DNA from: Viscum album
Lineage: Eukaryota > Streptophyta > Magnoliopsida > Santalales > Viscaceae
Length of the DNA stretch: 64,000 nucleotides
Direction of reading: 5' to 3'
NCBI GenBank assembly: GCA_963277665.1
Contig: OY728166.1
Coordinates: forward strand, 547,953,219-548,017,218
In this document: in pieces, positions 12,190 to 23,771 of the stretch
Layout: every line of letters starts with the position of its first letter
How positions within the stretch are numbered: the stretch's first letter is position 1
Program-made: the position numbers and the translations under genes
The notes under the pieces: model-generated
Told to the model about the DNA's origin: nothing
The model's input: the letters and a program-made list of their open reading frames with translations, nothing else
Databases searched by the model: none

Positions 12190-12560
12190 TATGGATTAAA
12201 AGGGGTTGATTCAATGTCTAAGGATGGGTGGATTCTACTGATATGGTCAGACACCACATTCTATGCTACTTTTTATTCCTAATTTATAAATTGAATTATT
12301 GATGATGGAGTATTCAGTGAAGGAGACGAGGTTTTCCTTTCAGTTCCATAAGGAGATACTGTTGGGTCCAATGTATTTGAGGCATAAGAAATGACATGTG
12401 GATATTTATTGACCATTTAGGAAAATACTTCCCTAACATCATTGTTAGAGTCATCACACAAGAGATCAAATGGTAAATCCCACTATAGTGGTTGGATTAC
12501 CATGGATAATGTGACACTCTATTTTAACTTATTAAAAGTTTAATCTCATTAATTATAAAA
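12190..12560 (-). pseudogene. RNase H / connection remnant of Athila-2
   Basis: Only the end of this domain is readable. 'NVVSDHISRIHPSLDIEST' (about 12200-12270) corresponds to the conserved 'V-A-D-H-L-S-R' segment that closes RNase H in Athila pol. The stretch between this and RT is too decayed to align by eye. Confidence 0.5.
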
Positions 12561-13630
12561 AAAAAATTCTTTTTAGAGTAATAGGTAATGGGGGAGAGAT
12601 TTTATTTATTTCATGAATGAAACTGTGATAAAATACAACATTACCTATGAAAGACCAAAAATCAAATACATTTTTAGGAAATGGTAGGGAAGAAACGACT
12701 TCCACTTTTGATTTATCTACTTTGATACCATCCCCAAAAATGACATGTCCCAAAACTATATCTTAATGCACCATGAAATGAAATTTATCATAATTTCATA
12801 TGAGATTTTTTCCAATACAGTGACATAGGACTGAAGCAAGACTACTAAAACATTTATCCATTGAGTATCCCTAAATAGTGAAATCATCCAGGAATAATTC
12901 CACTCAATTATCTTGGTAATCCATGAAAATAATATCCTTTGTCACTAGAACGTACCAGAAGCATTGCACAGATCATATGGAATCCCCTTATATAAAAATG
13001 TTCCAAAGGGTTAAGTAAATATCATCTTTTTGAGGTCCTCAGAGGTAAAATGGATATAAAATATCCAGAATAACCATCCAGGAAATAGTAGTGGGACTTA
13101 ACCACTAGCCTCTCAAGAATTTGGTCAATGAATGGAATATGGAAATAGTCGGGATAGGTTATACAGACACCCAAACTATTCTGCAAATGATTTGGAACCA
13201 ATTATTTTGGTTATTTTTTGATAACATTAATGAATGTTTCTTTGGGTAACTACATGAACAAGACAATCCCATTGGCTCTCAATGATTGGGTAAATTATAC
13301 TAGAAAAAATAATTTGTTACCTCCATTTTCAAAACATCTAAGAGGGTTTGGTTCATTAGATGTTTTTCCAATCTCACGAGTTTATCCTTATCATTTAGTA
13401 AATAATGATGTCTAAAAATTGATGGTCTAATACAATGAATGAAATAATGTGTCCATATCAATGCTTTTTTACACTCCCTCAAAAGTTCAAGCAGCCATAA
13501 TACATGCTCCGGAGGGAGTGAACTAGTAATGATGTTGGGAAACTTGTTTCCATTTTTAATATATGAATATTTTAAATCATGATGTAGCTATTTCAGTTCC
13601 ATTTCAGGTGGATTTTGGATTTTAGGGATT
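12561..13630 (-). pseudogene. reverse transcriptase remnant of Athila-2
   Basis: The order on the minus strand starts with the pre-RT linker 'MELK.LHHDLKYSYIKNGNKFPNIIT' (about 13520-13610), then the N-terminal 'LEKHLMNQTLLDVLKMEVT' (13300-13400). 'FIDQILERLVVKSHYYFLDGYSG' follows at about 13060-13130. The active site is 'LFLDDFTI.GYS' with an intact F-L-D-D at 12884-12895. The thumb/connection 'LGHVIFGDGIKVDKSKVEV' with 'NVVFYHSFIHEINKISPPL' lies at 12575-12753. All landmarks match an Athila RT. Stops and frame changes separate the pieces. Confidence 0.78.
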
Positions 13631-13835
13631 GTGTGCTAAAGTGAGAGGTCACTAATCTGATTTATCTTCTTAATTGTATCATCCTCAATATAGGAATGAT
13701 ATTTTAAAATGTTTGCATTATCATTGGTGGTTAATTGATACGTAGTGTTAAAGAAACCACCAATTAATAAACATGCATTACATTTATCTAATACACTACA
13801 AAAAGCATTTTATAAATCATTTTATATAATTTCAC

Positions 13836-14745
13836 TCAAATAAGAATACTCAAAAAGGGTATCAGGGGAAATAAAAGTAGTTTTTTCAGGGGTAGGGAGT
13901 ACATTAATTTAATTAACAGAGATAGAGAGGAATGTTCTTCTGACGGGTGCTTTATGGCATAAAGGATGTTGAAATTGATAATGCTTCCCCCAAATTCCAT
14001 TGATAATGGACCATTGTGATCATTAAATATGGTTTCGGAAGTTTTTAAGAAGTGTATCCATGACATAATTGGGGAATGTCTATTCATTCTATCATCTTCT
14101 ATTTTTATCACATAAAAATCATTTCGAAAAATTAAATTTTTAACCTTCACAAGAATAACCTATAACAAACCATAAGGGTGTGTTGTACACCAATTTTCTA
14201 GCTGAATGACTATTCCTATTAAATTCAATTCACCATCCTACAATAAAGAGTAAATGGATGGAGGAGTCAAATTTATAGAAACACATGAATCCAGCAAATG
14301 ATTGAGAATGAATAAACCCTATGGTGAATGGAATCGAGAAGGTTCTAGGATCATTTCATTTGGTAGGTAGTGTTGGTTTTATCAAGGATTTGATATTCCT
14401 CTCCAATATTACCTTCACATTACCATGATGCCAACTTCGATATGTACACATCTCCATTCAAAACATTTTATATCATGGAATTTTATTAAATAATCAATCA
14501 AGTGGATGTTTACCTTCACTTTTTTAAAGGTCTCCAAAAATTCTTTATTGAGTTCATTATCCTTTTGTTTTCTAGTTTGGGTGGCCCTTTACAGAAATTT
14601 AAGAGGAATAGGTTTTCTAGAAGACTCATCGATATACACACTCTTTCCTTTGGAAGGTATTCTATCAAGACATGGGTTTTCATCATTTTGAGCATTTTTA
14701 ATGGTTGAGAAAGAGGTTTCTTCGGTATGGGATTATTCTAATAAT
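13836..14745 (-). pseudogene. protease-region remnant of Athila-2
   Basis: Reading leftward from the Tekay-1 insertion, 'FLETFKKVKVNIHLIDYLIKF' (about 14480-14570) is the pre-protease block. 'DPRTFSIPFTIGF' follows at about 14330. The catalytic D-L-G-A-S position is not recognisable ('FAGFMCFYKFDSS'). An open 104-codon piece (13836-14150) carries 'FYVIKIEDDRMN' and 'MEFGGSIINFNILYAIKHP', the same C-terminal flank seen in Athila-1 near 2330. The Tekay-1 insertion lies just 5' of this domain. Confidence 0.68.
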
Positions 14746-14747
14746 GG

Positions 14748-14752
14748 ATTCA
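14748..14752. repeat. target-site duplication ATTCA, left
   Basis: ATTCA directly precedes the Tekay-1 5' LTR and is repeated directly after its 3' LTR at 27534-27538. A 5-bp duplication is standard for gypsy integrases. Confidence 0.9.
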
Positions 14753-14901
14753 TATAATGGCCCGGACCTCTCCGGTCCATTACATTGTGAAAATGTGGTG
14801 TTGGAGGTGTTCCAGGAGGTCAAGGTGACTTATCCCTGACACATTGCCCAATTTCCAGTTCTGTGAACAGTGTTTCTAGTTTTATGAACAGTATCGGTAG
14901 G

Positions 14902-15340
14902 TGAACAGTGTTTCTATCGGTGAGGATCAGTGAACAATGTTTCTATCGGGGTGGTTCTATCTGTGGACTTCTATCGGTAGGCTTGAACAGTGTTTCCAGA
15001 ATGGTAACCTTCTAACGATGACCTTCTATCGGTAGGCTTGAACAGTGTTTCCAGAATGGTATCCTTCTAATGGTGACCTTCTATCGATAGTCTTGAATAC
15101 TGTTTCCAGAATGGTAACCTTCTAACAGTGACCTTCTATAGGTAGCCTTGAACAGTGTTTCCAAAACGGTAACCTTCTAATGGTGACCTTCTATCGGTAG
15201 GCTTGAACAGTGTTTCCAGAACGGTAACCTTCTAACGGTGACCTTCTATCGGTAGGATTGAACAGTGCTTCCAGAACGGTAAGCTTATAAAGGTGACCTT
15301 CAATCGGTAGGCTTGAACAGTGTTTCTAGAACGGTGAGGT
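14902..15340 (+). repeat. tandem repeats in Tekay-1 5' LTR (2 x 29 bp, then 6 x 55 bp)
   Basis: The 29-bp units start at 14902 and 14931 (core tgaacagtgtttctatcggtg). The 55-bp units start at 14985, 15040, 15095, 15150, 15205 and 15260, with a partial unit at 15315. Both unit types share the core gaacagtgttt. Confidence 0.92.
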
Positions 15341-18082
15341 CTAACAGTGACCTTTTCATTCCTTTTCTAAATTTGGAGTATGTGAACAATGTTTCCAGAT
15401 TCCAACAGTTTTGCCCCATTTGAAGTTTCCATTGACGTAAAATACATTTAAAGCCTTTTAAGGACTCTTATGGCCGATTCAAATTCCATAAATCCTATAT
15501 TAATTATTCCTAAGTCCGGGATGTATTTACATGGTCAAACCACGTGGGTTAATTCGATCCATTTTTAATGGATAATTAACTGGATCATAAACCATCGCCC
15601 CATTAAATCTTCGAAAAGGGATGAGATATCATTCTCCCTTTTTCATTCACATTGTTCTCCACTAAGAGATGCTAGAACCATTCAATCATTCCCATAGGTG
15701 TTGCGCAATCAATCGTTACTCCTATGATTGTTTCTGCTCTGTTTTGGGTACAACCGAACTATGTCGGTCAATCTTCCCAATAAGGTATGTTTTAACATCA
15801 TTCCATTGGGGAAAATATTCTCTTGTTTCTCCCTTCCATATTATACCATGTAATTTCCAAGATTCTAATGGGTTTTTCTTGGGGTTGGTTAGTACTGTCG
15901 TATCGTGGCATCCTCTAGGGGATGCAGTTGTCATGAGAGGACGATTTTGACACGTTGTGTGGATAAAGGACATCACGAACTCTTCCAGGTAGGGGATTCA
16001 CGACTTCTGTAATTATATATGTGAAATCGTAGAACTAGCATTATTTAGTCCATTGGATCAAAATGAAATTGACCTAATTAAATACTTGAACCGGGTTAAA
16101 AGAATTGGTTGATCGCATGTTGTTGTTATATACCTTGATAACTGTTTGCCTCATGTTTTTATAGATAGAGTGATATCTATGATTTCTTTGATTTTATGTT
16201 CGTTCATGATGGAAATTAATAATTAACTTAAAGCCAGAATTAATTGTTAATTAACTGGATAATGATAAAGAGGCATGTAAATTAATCTGGTTATTGCGGT
16301 TGTTGTATTTGTTCTAATTTGAGGATAATCAAATTAGGGAAGTAAGCATGGTTATTTAATTGTGATAGATTACTGATTAGGTATCCCGTAATTGGATCCT
16401 ACGAATAACAAATCTGCTAATTCAATATGGATTAAAGTACATATTGTGTGGGAATTTCTAAAAGGGTTATGAGTTACCCACTTGTTTGTTAATGGGTCAA
16501 GATCGCATTGTTGTGATTGTTGTTTTCCTGCTTCTTGTGCTGTGATGTGAGCCTGGATGGCTGTTGTGATATGTGGAGGCATGGAGGCCTTGTGGTTGTG
16601 GCAGTAGATGACGCCTAGAGTGGCGAGATGCATCAGTTTATGCATGTGGGTGTCGGGGAGGACACCAGGGGTGATGGAATGGGATGGATGTGGTTGTTGG
16701 ATGCTTGTGGATTCATTGAATGTTTATCAGCTTTTCTTTTCCCAACTTTTCAAGGCAGCAGGTCTTGCTACCATTCTATCAAAGGAGGCGAAGACGCGCA
16801 GGGTATGCCATCTGCTTTCCGTGTTTAGCCTCTCGAGGTAGAATGGGTATATGGTCTTTCTATAGGCAGCAAAGACTCGACAGGTAGTATATCTACTCAC
16901 CGTGTTGATCCTCCTTTGTGTTTAGAAGCATAGGATGGTTTTCTAGAATGCCTGGGAATATGGAAAAGTAATTCTGTAATGAATGTTTGATTAAATGGTG
17001 AAAATCCACGGGGATGGATATTCTAGAATTTAAAGGTGATATGAATCTTAAAATGAGCAGTTGATTTTTAATGTGATTCCAATTCTGTTTAATGTGGAAT
17101 TGTTCATGGTTAATTAATTTTAAATGAATTAATTAATGTATATTGGAACTGATAAAATGATAATGGAGTAATATAATAAATCTCTTCAAATGGTTGTGTG
17201 CTTATAGGATACCGAGTCTTAGAAGTAGTAGCCTGGAATCTGAGAGACGTTAGCTGCAGTTGTATCTAAGACTAGGTAATGCCCATAATGTGGATGTGAG
17301 TTATATATATATTCTGTACTTTTTGTGTTCCTATACGCTACTCCACCTTGTTGGTAAGGGAAACTGACACCCTGGGGATTCTGAGCCCAGGGGGTGTGTT
17401 TTCCCCAACATTCTGATGGGAGGTCGAATGGCTGACTACCCCCTTTTGGCCGAGCTCTTTTCTCTTGGTAGATACATGTGACAACAGGCACAACTGTTAG
17501 TTTCCCCATATATGTGTGTAGTGGGCTGTAATTGCTTGTGGTTATTTCACACACATATATTCTAGATATGGTATCCTATGGACTACTATAGGTGTAATGT
17601 GTATAGGCTATCATGGCTTGAGGATCCCTACTCGGTGTATGGGCTACAATGGATTGAGGTATAATACCCGATGTATGATACATGTTATGCGAGCTGTGGT
17701 GGCTCTTGGAACATACCAGGTTACTGTTGGTTGTGAGGATGGTGTGGTTCTTCTCCCAGGTGTCTACGGGCAAGCCTTTGTGGTGCCCGAGGTACAGATT
17801 TTGGAGCTTAGCCTAGGTGTCTGCGGGAAAGCCATTGGAGAAAGAAGCACATGACGTATGTCGTTGGGGAAAACGGAAAACTAGTGGGGAAGTATTAGCG
17901 GGGTACCCTTGATATTCTTTACTATAATCTATATTCTTGTATGTGTTACTTGGTGAGAGTAGCCATGGTGAAATTGGGAACTTAGTATACCTGTTTTGGT
18001 GACGAGTCAGTTTCACTTGTTGTTCACTGGGCATTAGCATGCTTTATTTAGTTTTTCACGAGAGGCATGGGGAGGATCCTAC

Positions 18083-18120
18083 TGAGTATACTGTTATACT
18101 CACCCTATGTATATATAAAA
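18083..18120 (+). promoter_or_regulatory. hairpin plus TATA-like box in 5' LTR
   Basis: TGAGTATA-CTGT-TATACTCA (18083-18102) is a perfect 8-bp stem with a 4-base loop. It is followed by 'ctatgtatatataaaa', a TATA-like box. The same order occurs in the 3' LTR (27095-27130). A promoter role is inferred from the position about 400 bases before the LTR end. Confidence 0.5.
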
Positions 18121-18523
18121 TGTTTTTTAGGTCACATGGAGCAGGTTGGAGATCAATCTTGTTACTAATAGATTGGGGTTGGAGGAGGAGTTGTTCGGGC
18201 TTGTGGTCACTCCCATTTTACTTTCTTTTGGGTACTTTTAGTTTTCCCTTTCAGTTGTAGTACTTTTGCATTACATTTCATATATGTACTTGGATTTCTT
18301 TTATATTTCAATTCTGAGTTGGAGTTGATTTGAGTCTATTCTATCTCTCTCTTCTTCATTGTTCTCTTAGAGGGTAATGCCTCCCATTTGTATGTTTATT
18401 ATACCCTCGGTGCTAGTCGCCAACTCGGGGCCTACTGGAGGCAGGACACGGGGGTCATTATCTCTCTTCTCACACTGTTGGCCCAGGAGGGGTACACTTT
18501 ATGGGGAGGGGGTCGTGACATAG

Positions 18524-18535
18524 TGGTATCAGAGG
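18524..18535 (+). promoter_or_regulatory. primer binding site (initiator tRNA-Met type)
   Basis: TGGTATCAGAGG lies three bases after the LTR end. It matches the complement of the plant initiator Met-tRNA 3' end (TGGTATCAGAGC) except at the last base. This is the usual primer of Tekay elements. Confidence 0.9.
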
Positions 18536-18904
18536 TCTGGTTGAGGGATAGGATGGAGTTTGGCGTTAGGCACAAGTGAGGATGCATGGGATGGTAGCGC
18601 AACAGTGTCATTCATGTTTAGTAGGTGGGGAAACACTGGAGACTGGAAGAGACATAGGCGTTTAGGGACCCCTATGATATGTTGCACTATCCTTTAGTTT
18701 ATGATGCCTAATAGAAAAAGTGATACTGGTTGCAAGTTAGAGACCTAGGAAAGGATCATGCATCATTATTATTTGAGCCTGTGTTTGAATGTTTAGACCT
18801 TGGGATAGGTAACCTAAAATTAATAAAACAAAGAAATTAATTAATTAATGTTGAGTCTTCCATATTCCAGGCTTAGGAGCTCTAACAATTGTTATTTTAC
18901 AGGT

Positions 18905-19743
18905 ATGGCTCCAGGTCGATGTCCTCGTCAGGTTTGCGCAGAATATTCCCAACATGTTGTTCCAGTAGATCGTCGTCGGGTAGAGGTTGGCGATGATGAC
19001 ACTTGGAGGAAGACACTCCGAGAGTTTTAGTGAGAGAATATATAGAAGTACGAGGGATCTGTTTTAGATGTAGTCACAGAAGAATGGTTGGAGGAGGTCG
19101 AGATAGGCTTCAGTTCGATTCATGCACAGAAGGAACACTGGGTGTCCTTTGTTGTGACGATGCTGCATGGAGCAGTAAGGAAGTGGTGGTTCTTGTTCCT
19201 CGAGGATCGTGAGGAGTCATCGATATCATGGGAGGAGTTTCGAGAAAGATTTATAGTCAAGTTTCTTTCTACAACTGCGAAGGCGTCCAGTCGCCATGAG
19301 CTTCTTACCCTTCGACAGGGGAGCTCCAGTGTTCGAGAGTTTGGAATCCATTTCAAGAACCTTCTACGATATGCTTTAGACCTGTTACCAGATGAGGAGG
19401 CTAGGGCGAGGAATTTCGAGGAGGATATGAATCTAGAGATCCAGTGCCAGGTCACCCCATTTATGCTAAAGACATATCTTGAGGTGCTGGCAAGGGAAGA
19501 GGTTGTTGAGAGGACTTTGGATTGGACCAGATCGTCACGAGAGGGGAATCGTTATGATTCCTCACGATGAAAAGCTATCGTCCGGGGATCCCGGTTTTTA
19601 GGGAAGAAGAGTTTCCGTTCACCTGGGGGTAGGTCCCTGCCCTTCCCATCTCGTTTCTTCGGAGGCAGAAACTCTCAGGCCTATGCCAAGTGATCAGGAA
19701 TTTTTTTTCTTGTGGTGGTCGTGGTCATTAGCAGCGGGAGTGC
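18905..19743 (+). pseudogene. gag: gag of Tekay-1
   Basis: This is the capsid-nucleocapsid protein. The start is taken at the ATG at 18905 ('MAPGRCPRQV'), which resembles the gag start of Tekay-2. In that same frame, stops occur at 19028, 19031 and 19043. The frame is then open from 19046 to 19570, with the retrotransposon gag core: 'WEEFRERFIVKF', 'ELLTLRQGSSSVREF' and 'LPDEEARARNFEEDMN'. A zinc-knuckle remnant in another frame (19711-19743) reads C-G-G-R-G-H-stop-Q-R-E-C-P, with the first Cys missing. At least four stops and one frame change make it non-functional. Confidence 0.88.
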
Positions 19744-19984
19744 CCAAATTTTCAGAGCAGTCCTCTTGCACCAGGCGCTCCGCTCCAGGTTCCTCCATTG
19801 AGGCAGTTCCAGCCGAGGCAGTAGCAGCACGTTACACCCGCTTTAGATCACCAGATGGTAGATGGAGTAGGCAGAGGACAGCCCCATGATGCTCCCCATC
19901 ATCAGAGAGCAGAGCGTGGCCATGGTGGTGGTCATCATCAGGGCCAGAGAGGTCGTTGAGGAGGTCGTGGTCAGCTTCATTCTC

Positions 19985-20540
19985 TAGCGTTTTCAGCCCC
20001 AGGCGAGCCAAATGTCCTTCGTGGTACCCTTTTCTTGTTTTCTACCTTGGTGTATTCCTTGTTTGATTCAGGAGCAACACACTCCTTCATATCACCTACC
20101 ATTGTCCATGCTTTGGGACTTGAGGTAGAGAAGCTTCCAGTGCCCTTGGCCTTGACTACGCCAGTTGGAGGTTGAGCTGACTTGTATGAAGTATGTAGAG
20201 ACTGTGAGCTAGTGTTGGGGCAACACCGATCTTGGGGAGATTTCCTATGTTTACGAATATGACCATATGATGTCATACTCGACATGGATTGGTTGTATTC
20301 AGTGACGGGTATTTTGGATTGTTATAGGAAGAAGGTCATTTTATTTTATGTAGATGGAGAGGAAGTGGTGTTTGTTGGTGAGCGAGATCCTCGGATGAGT
20401 CATAGACGCGTTCCATCCTTATCAACCATGTTGGCTGGCATGATGCTGAGTTCATCAGATGTTCAACAGTTGGCGTTTCCTATGGTCGTCGAGGATTACC
20501 CTTACGTCTTTCCAGAAGAGGTTGTATCCTTACCCCCTTG
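19985..20540 (+). pseudogene. aspartic protease of Tekay-1
   Basis: The protease processes the polyprotein. The frame at 20038-20180 reads 'LFDSGATHSFIS' then 'ALGLEVEKLPVPLAL', with an intact D-S-G-A catalytic motif at 20065-20076. A stop follows at the 'PVGG' step. Downstream, 'MDWLYSVTGILDCYRKKVILF' (20284-20345) corresponds to the conserved 'G-M-D-W-L...D-C' end of the domain, and 'YPYVFPEEVVSLPP' leads into RT. It is in the same frame as the zinc-knuckle remnant. Two or more disruptions are present. Confidence 0.85.
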
Positions 20541-21400
20541 ACGAGAGATCGAGTTTGGGTTCGAGCTACAACTAAAATCATCACATATCCCTATGTCTCT
20601 GTATAGGATGGCACCTTCAGAGTTACGAGAGCTACATATTCAGCTTGATGGTCTGTTGGAGTGAGATTTTGTTCGGCCAAGTGTGTCACCGTGGGGAGCG
20701 CCAGTTTTGTTTGTGAAATAGGATGACCTCAGTTTGCGGTTGTGTGTCGATTATCGTCGATTAAGAAAAGTGACAATAACGAAACGCTATCCTCTTCCAC
20801 GTATTGATGACCTATTCGTTCAACTGAAGGGTGGAAGTTGGTTCCCAAAGATCGACTTGCGGTCAGGATATCATCAGATGCGTGTAATGTATGAGGATAT
20901 CCCGAAGACTGCTTTCTGTTGTCATCATGGGCATTATAAATTTGTTGTAATTCCATTCATCGTGACGAAGGCTCCAGCTGTTTTCATGGGGTTGATGAAT
21001 GATGTGTTCCATGAATTCCTAGAATGTTTTTTGTGGTTTTCATCGACGACATCCTTGTGTACTCCACATCTGAAGAAGAGAATGAAGAGAATATACAAGC
21101 TGTTTTGGGTGTTCATCCCCAAAATCAGTTGTTTGGGAAGTTATCCTAGTGTGAGTTTTGGGCTCGAGAAGTTCGTTTCTTGGGGCATGTTGTGTCCCAA
21201 CAGGGAGTAGTTGTGGATCCGTCAAAGATAGAAGCAGTGGTGTCTTGGGCATCCCCCATGACCGTGTCATAGGTGTGAATTTTCGTTGGTCTCGCATGCT
21301 ATTATAGGAGTTTTGTATCCAATTTCTCCCAAGTTGTGACTCCTATGATATCTTTGACCAAGAAGGATCGAGCATTCATATGGACTGATCAGTGTCAGGA
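20541..21400 (+). pseudogene. reverse transcriptase of Tekay-1
   Basis: The N-terminus 'SLYRMAPSELRELHIQL' with 'RPSVSPWGAPVLFVK' (20590-20720) carries stops at 20662 and 20719. '[26 protein letters not shown]' and '[16 protein letters not shown]' follow at 20734-20890. The active site '[10 protein letters not shown]' (F-I-D-D at 21039-21050) is intact but lies in a different frame from the preceding block. This shows a one-base loss near 21015-21030, in or near a T-rich run. The thumb region '[22 protein letters not shown]' is at 21177-21243. All landmarks are of chromovirus type. Confidence 0.9.
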
Positions 21401-21860
21401 ATGTTCGAGTATCTAAAGGAGACGTTGGTAAGTGCTCCAGTCCTTTGTCTTCCAGCGGAGGGAGCCCAGTTTGATGTTTTCTATGATGCTTCACATCTGG
21501 GGCTAGGCTGTGTTTTCATGCAGAATAGGTCAGTTGTTTCTTATGGGTATCAGCAGTTACGTCCCCATGAATGAAACTATGCCACCCATGATCATGAGTT
21601 GGCAGTCGTGGTGTTTTCTCTGAAGTTGTGGAGACATTACCTCATTGGTGATCACTTTTTGTTTTTCACCGATCATAAGAGTTTGAGGTATGTTTTCTCC
21701 CATCGTGACTTTAACATGAGGCATCATCGGTGGATGGAGTTCTTGTAGGAATACGACTTTGAAATATCGTATACACCAGGAAAATGGAATGTTGTAGCTG
21801 ATGCACAAAGGTTAAAGTCATGTAATGATGTTGTGCATGAATCTGGTGATTCCTAGAGAG
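21401..21860 (+). pseudogene. RNase H of Tekay-1
   Basis: The domain runs from 'FEYLKETLVSAPVLCLP' to 'AEGAQFDVFYDASHLGLGCVF' and 'DHELAVVVFSLKLWRHYL', then 'FTDHKSLRYVF'. The Asp, Glu and Asp of the catalytic set are all present. Stops occur after 'LRPHE' and at 21746-21748 (TAG) before 'EYDFEISYTPGKWNVVADA', the domain end. Otherwise it is well preserved. Confidence 0.88.
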
Positions 21861-21929
21861 TGATGGAAGAGCCATATGCTTTGCATCTTGATATGGGAGA
21901 AGATGGGGGTAGAGGTTGTCTTTTCCAGA

Positions 21930-22998
21930 TGACGGTGTAGTTATCCCTGATGCAAAAGGTGGAAGAGTCTCAGTTTGGAGATCTAGAGGTGGAAGTTTGG
22001 AGAGACAGAGTTGTTTGTGGTGAGGCCCCTGATGGTTGGTCAGAGGATGAACAACACCGAGTGTTGTATCATGGAAGGATTTTTGTTCCCTTGGCGATGC
22101 GCGAGATGGTTCTATAAGAGATCCATATTTCACCCTTGGAAGTACATCCTGATGTGATAAAGATGTACCGATCCTTGAGGAGTCAGTTTTGGTGGCCTGG
22201 GCTGAAGCGTACGGTTGCAGTGTGTGTGTATCAATGTTTAGTCTTCCAGAAGGTGAAGGTCGAACGCCGTGTTCTTGGTGGTCTTCTCCAGTAATTAGTG
22301 ATTCCTCAGTGGAAGTTCGAGGAAATCTCAATGGACTTTATTACAGGTTTACCTCGAGCTCCGGGAGGACATGATGCTATATGGGAGGTAGTGGATCGTT
22401 TAACAAAGTCAGCCCACATCATAGCAATCACGAGTCGAGCTCAGTGGAAGTTTTGTCGAGGCAGTATCTAGAGGCGGTGGTGAGACTTCATGGAGTACTT
22501 AGGATGCTCATTTATGATCGAGATCCTCGTTTTACCTCCAGGGTTTGGAGTGGTCTTCAGCATTATTTTGGCTATAAACTGTGCCTTACCACTGCTTTTC
22601 ATCCTCAAATGGATGGTCAGACAGAGCGAACCATCCAGACTCTTGAAGACATGTTGCGCTCTTGTGTTCTTGATTTTGGAGGTTCATGGAAGAAGCACTT
22701 ACCCTTGGTAGAGTTCTCTTACAATAATATTTTTCACTCTACCATCGGTATGGCACCGTTTGAAGCCTTGTATAGCTGACCAAGCTGTTTTCTATTGTGT
22801 TGGACTGGGGTCGGAGAGTCAACAATTCTCGGACCACAACTAGTGAAGAATACAATAGAGATGGTTCATGTGATTCATGAGAGGATGAAGATATCACAAG
22901 ATCATCATAAATCATATGCTGATCAAAGAAGGAGACCCTTAGAGTTTAATGTTGGGGATCATGGGTTTTTGAAGGTGACTCCCTATCGTGGGAAGTGA
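21930..22998 (+). pseudogene. integrase (zinc-binding and catalytic core) of Tekay-1
   Basis: The zinc-binding domain 'EIHISPLEVHPDVIKMYRSL...WWPGLKRTV' keeps both His. The Cys pair is broken: the block reads C-L-V-F-Q where C-L-x-C-Q is expected (22235-22249; Phe codon 22244-22246). The catalytic core keeps its Asp at 22334-22336 ('[10 protein letters not shown]'), Asp at 22516-22518 ('IYDRDPRFTS') and Glu at 22624-22626 ('DGQTERTIQT'). The first Asp is in a different frame from the other two, so a frameshift lies near 22430-22460. A stop follows 'FEALYS' at 22777. The family is certain and the copy is inactive. Confidence 0.9.
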
Positions 22999-22999
22999 A

Positions 23000-23360
23000 G
23001 GTTTGGTCGTGGAAGCAAGCTTTCTCCCCAGTTTGTTGGGCCTTTCGAGGTGTTATCTTGTGTTGGAGGTGTGGGGTATCAAGTAGCACTTCCCCCTCAG
23101 ATGAGTCGGATACATGATTTTTTCCGTGTATCACATCTCCGTCGTTATCTACATGATGAATCTCATGTTATAGATTGCGGAGAGATCGAAATTGATGATG
23201 ACGCAACCTTCGAGGCGAAACCTATGGAGACCCAAGACCGCAAGGAGAAGGTGTTGTGTGGGAGTTCTATCCCCTTAGTTCGTGTCTTGTGGTGAAACGG
23301 TGGCATGGAGGAGAGTACATGGGAGCATGAGTCACAGATATATGCTCAGTACCCATAGTT
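23000..23360 (+). pseudogene. integrase C-terminus and chromodomain of Tekay-1
   Basis: In the frame shared with the core, 'FVGPFEVLSCVGGVGYQVALPP' and 'HDFFRVSHLRRYLHD' form the integrase C-terminal domain. 'ETQDRKEKVLCGSSIPLVRVLW', a stop, then 'EESTWEHESQIYAQYP' is the chromodomain-type tail of Tekay elements, thought to guide integration to particular chromatin. The closing position is a stop followed by 'LF'. Stops at 22996 and within the chromodomain break it. Tekay-2 has the same block at 56630-56820. Confidence 0.85.
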
Positions 23361-23622
23361 GTTTAATGTTTAACTCCTTTCATGTAATGATGTTTTCTTT
23401 GTGGTTAGACCTTTCATGTTTTATTTATGTACTTTTAATGTGATGATATGTTTGAATTGTTTTTATATGGATTGTTTGTTCTCATACTCTCGGATGTCGT
23501 ATCGAACAACTCATGGTGGTTTTCCCCTGAGAGGTATCTTATGGGGTGGTTGTTCGGACCCCTCTTTTCATCTGGGTAGGATTTTAATTCTCGAGGGCAA
23601 GAAGGTTTTGAGAGGTATCTAA
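23361..23622 (+). other. 3' untranslated part and degenerate polypurine tract of Tekay-1
   Basis: No coding content. The last 35 bases, 'attctcgagggcaagaag...gagaggtatcta', fit the chromovirus pattern of a GAGGACGAA-like block followed by a purine-rich primer next to the LTR. The purine tract is eroded by pyrimidines, so the exact primer is unclear. Confidence 0.5.
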
Positions 23623-23771
23623 TGTAATGGCCCAGACCTCTCTGGTCCATTACTTTGTGAAAATGTGGTGTTGGAGGTGTTCCAGGAGGTCAAGGTGACT
23701 TATCCCCAACATTTTTCCAAATTTCTAATTATGTGAACAGTGTTTCCAATTTTATGAACAATATCGGTAGA

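Larger units (their letters stand above)
14753..18520 (+). repeat. 5' LTR of Tekay-1
   Basis: The copy is 3768 bp and colinear with 23623-27533. It begins 'tataatggcccggacc' and ends 'gggggtcgtgaca'. The first 600 bases hold 29-bp and 55-bp tandem repeats. The last 450 bases hold a hairpin and TATA-like box (18083-18120), likely near the transcription start. Short open frames on both strands are not supported as genes. Confidence 0.93.

Noticed and set aside
16370..16645. 91-codon minus-strand frame in the Tekay-1 5' LTR, repeated at 25383-25658
   Set aside because: Conservation is explained by LTR duplication; no domain was recognised.
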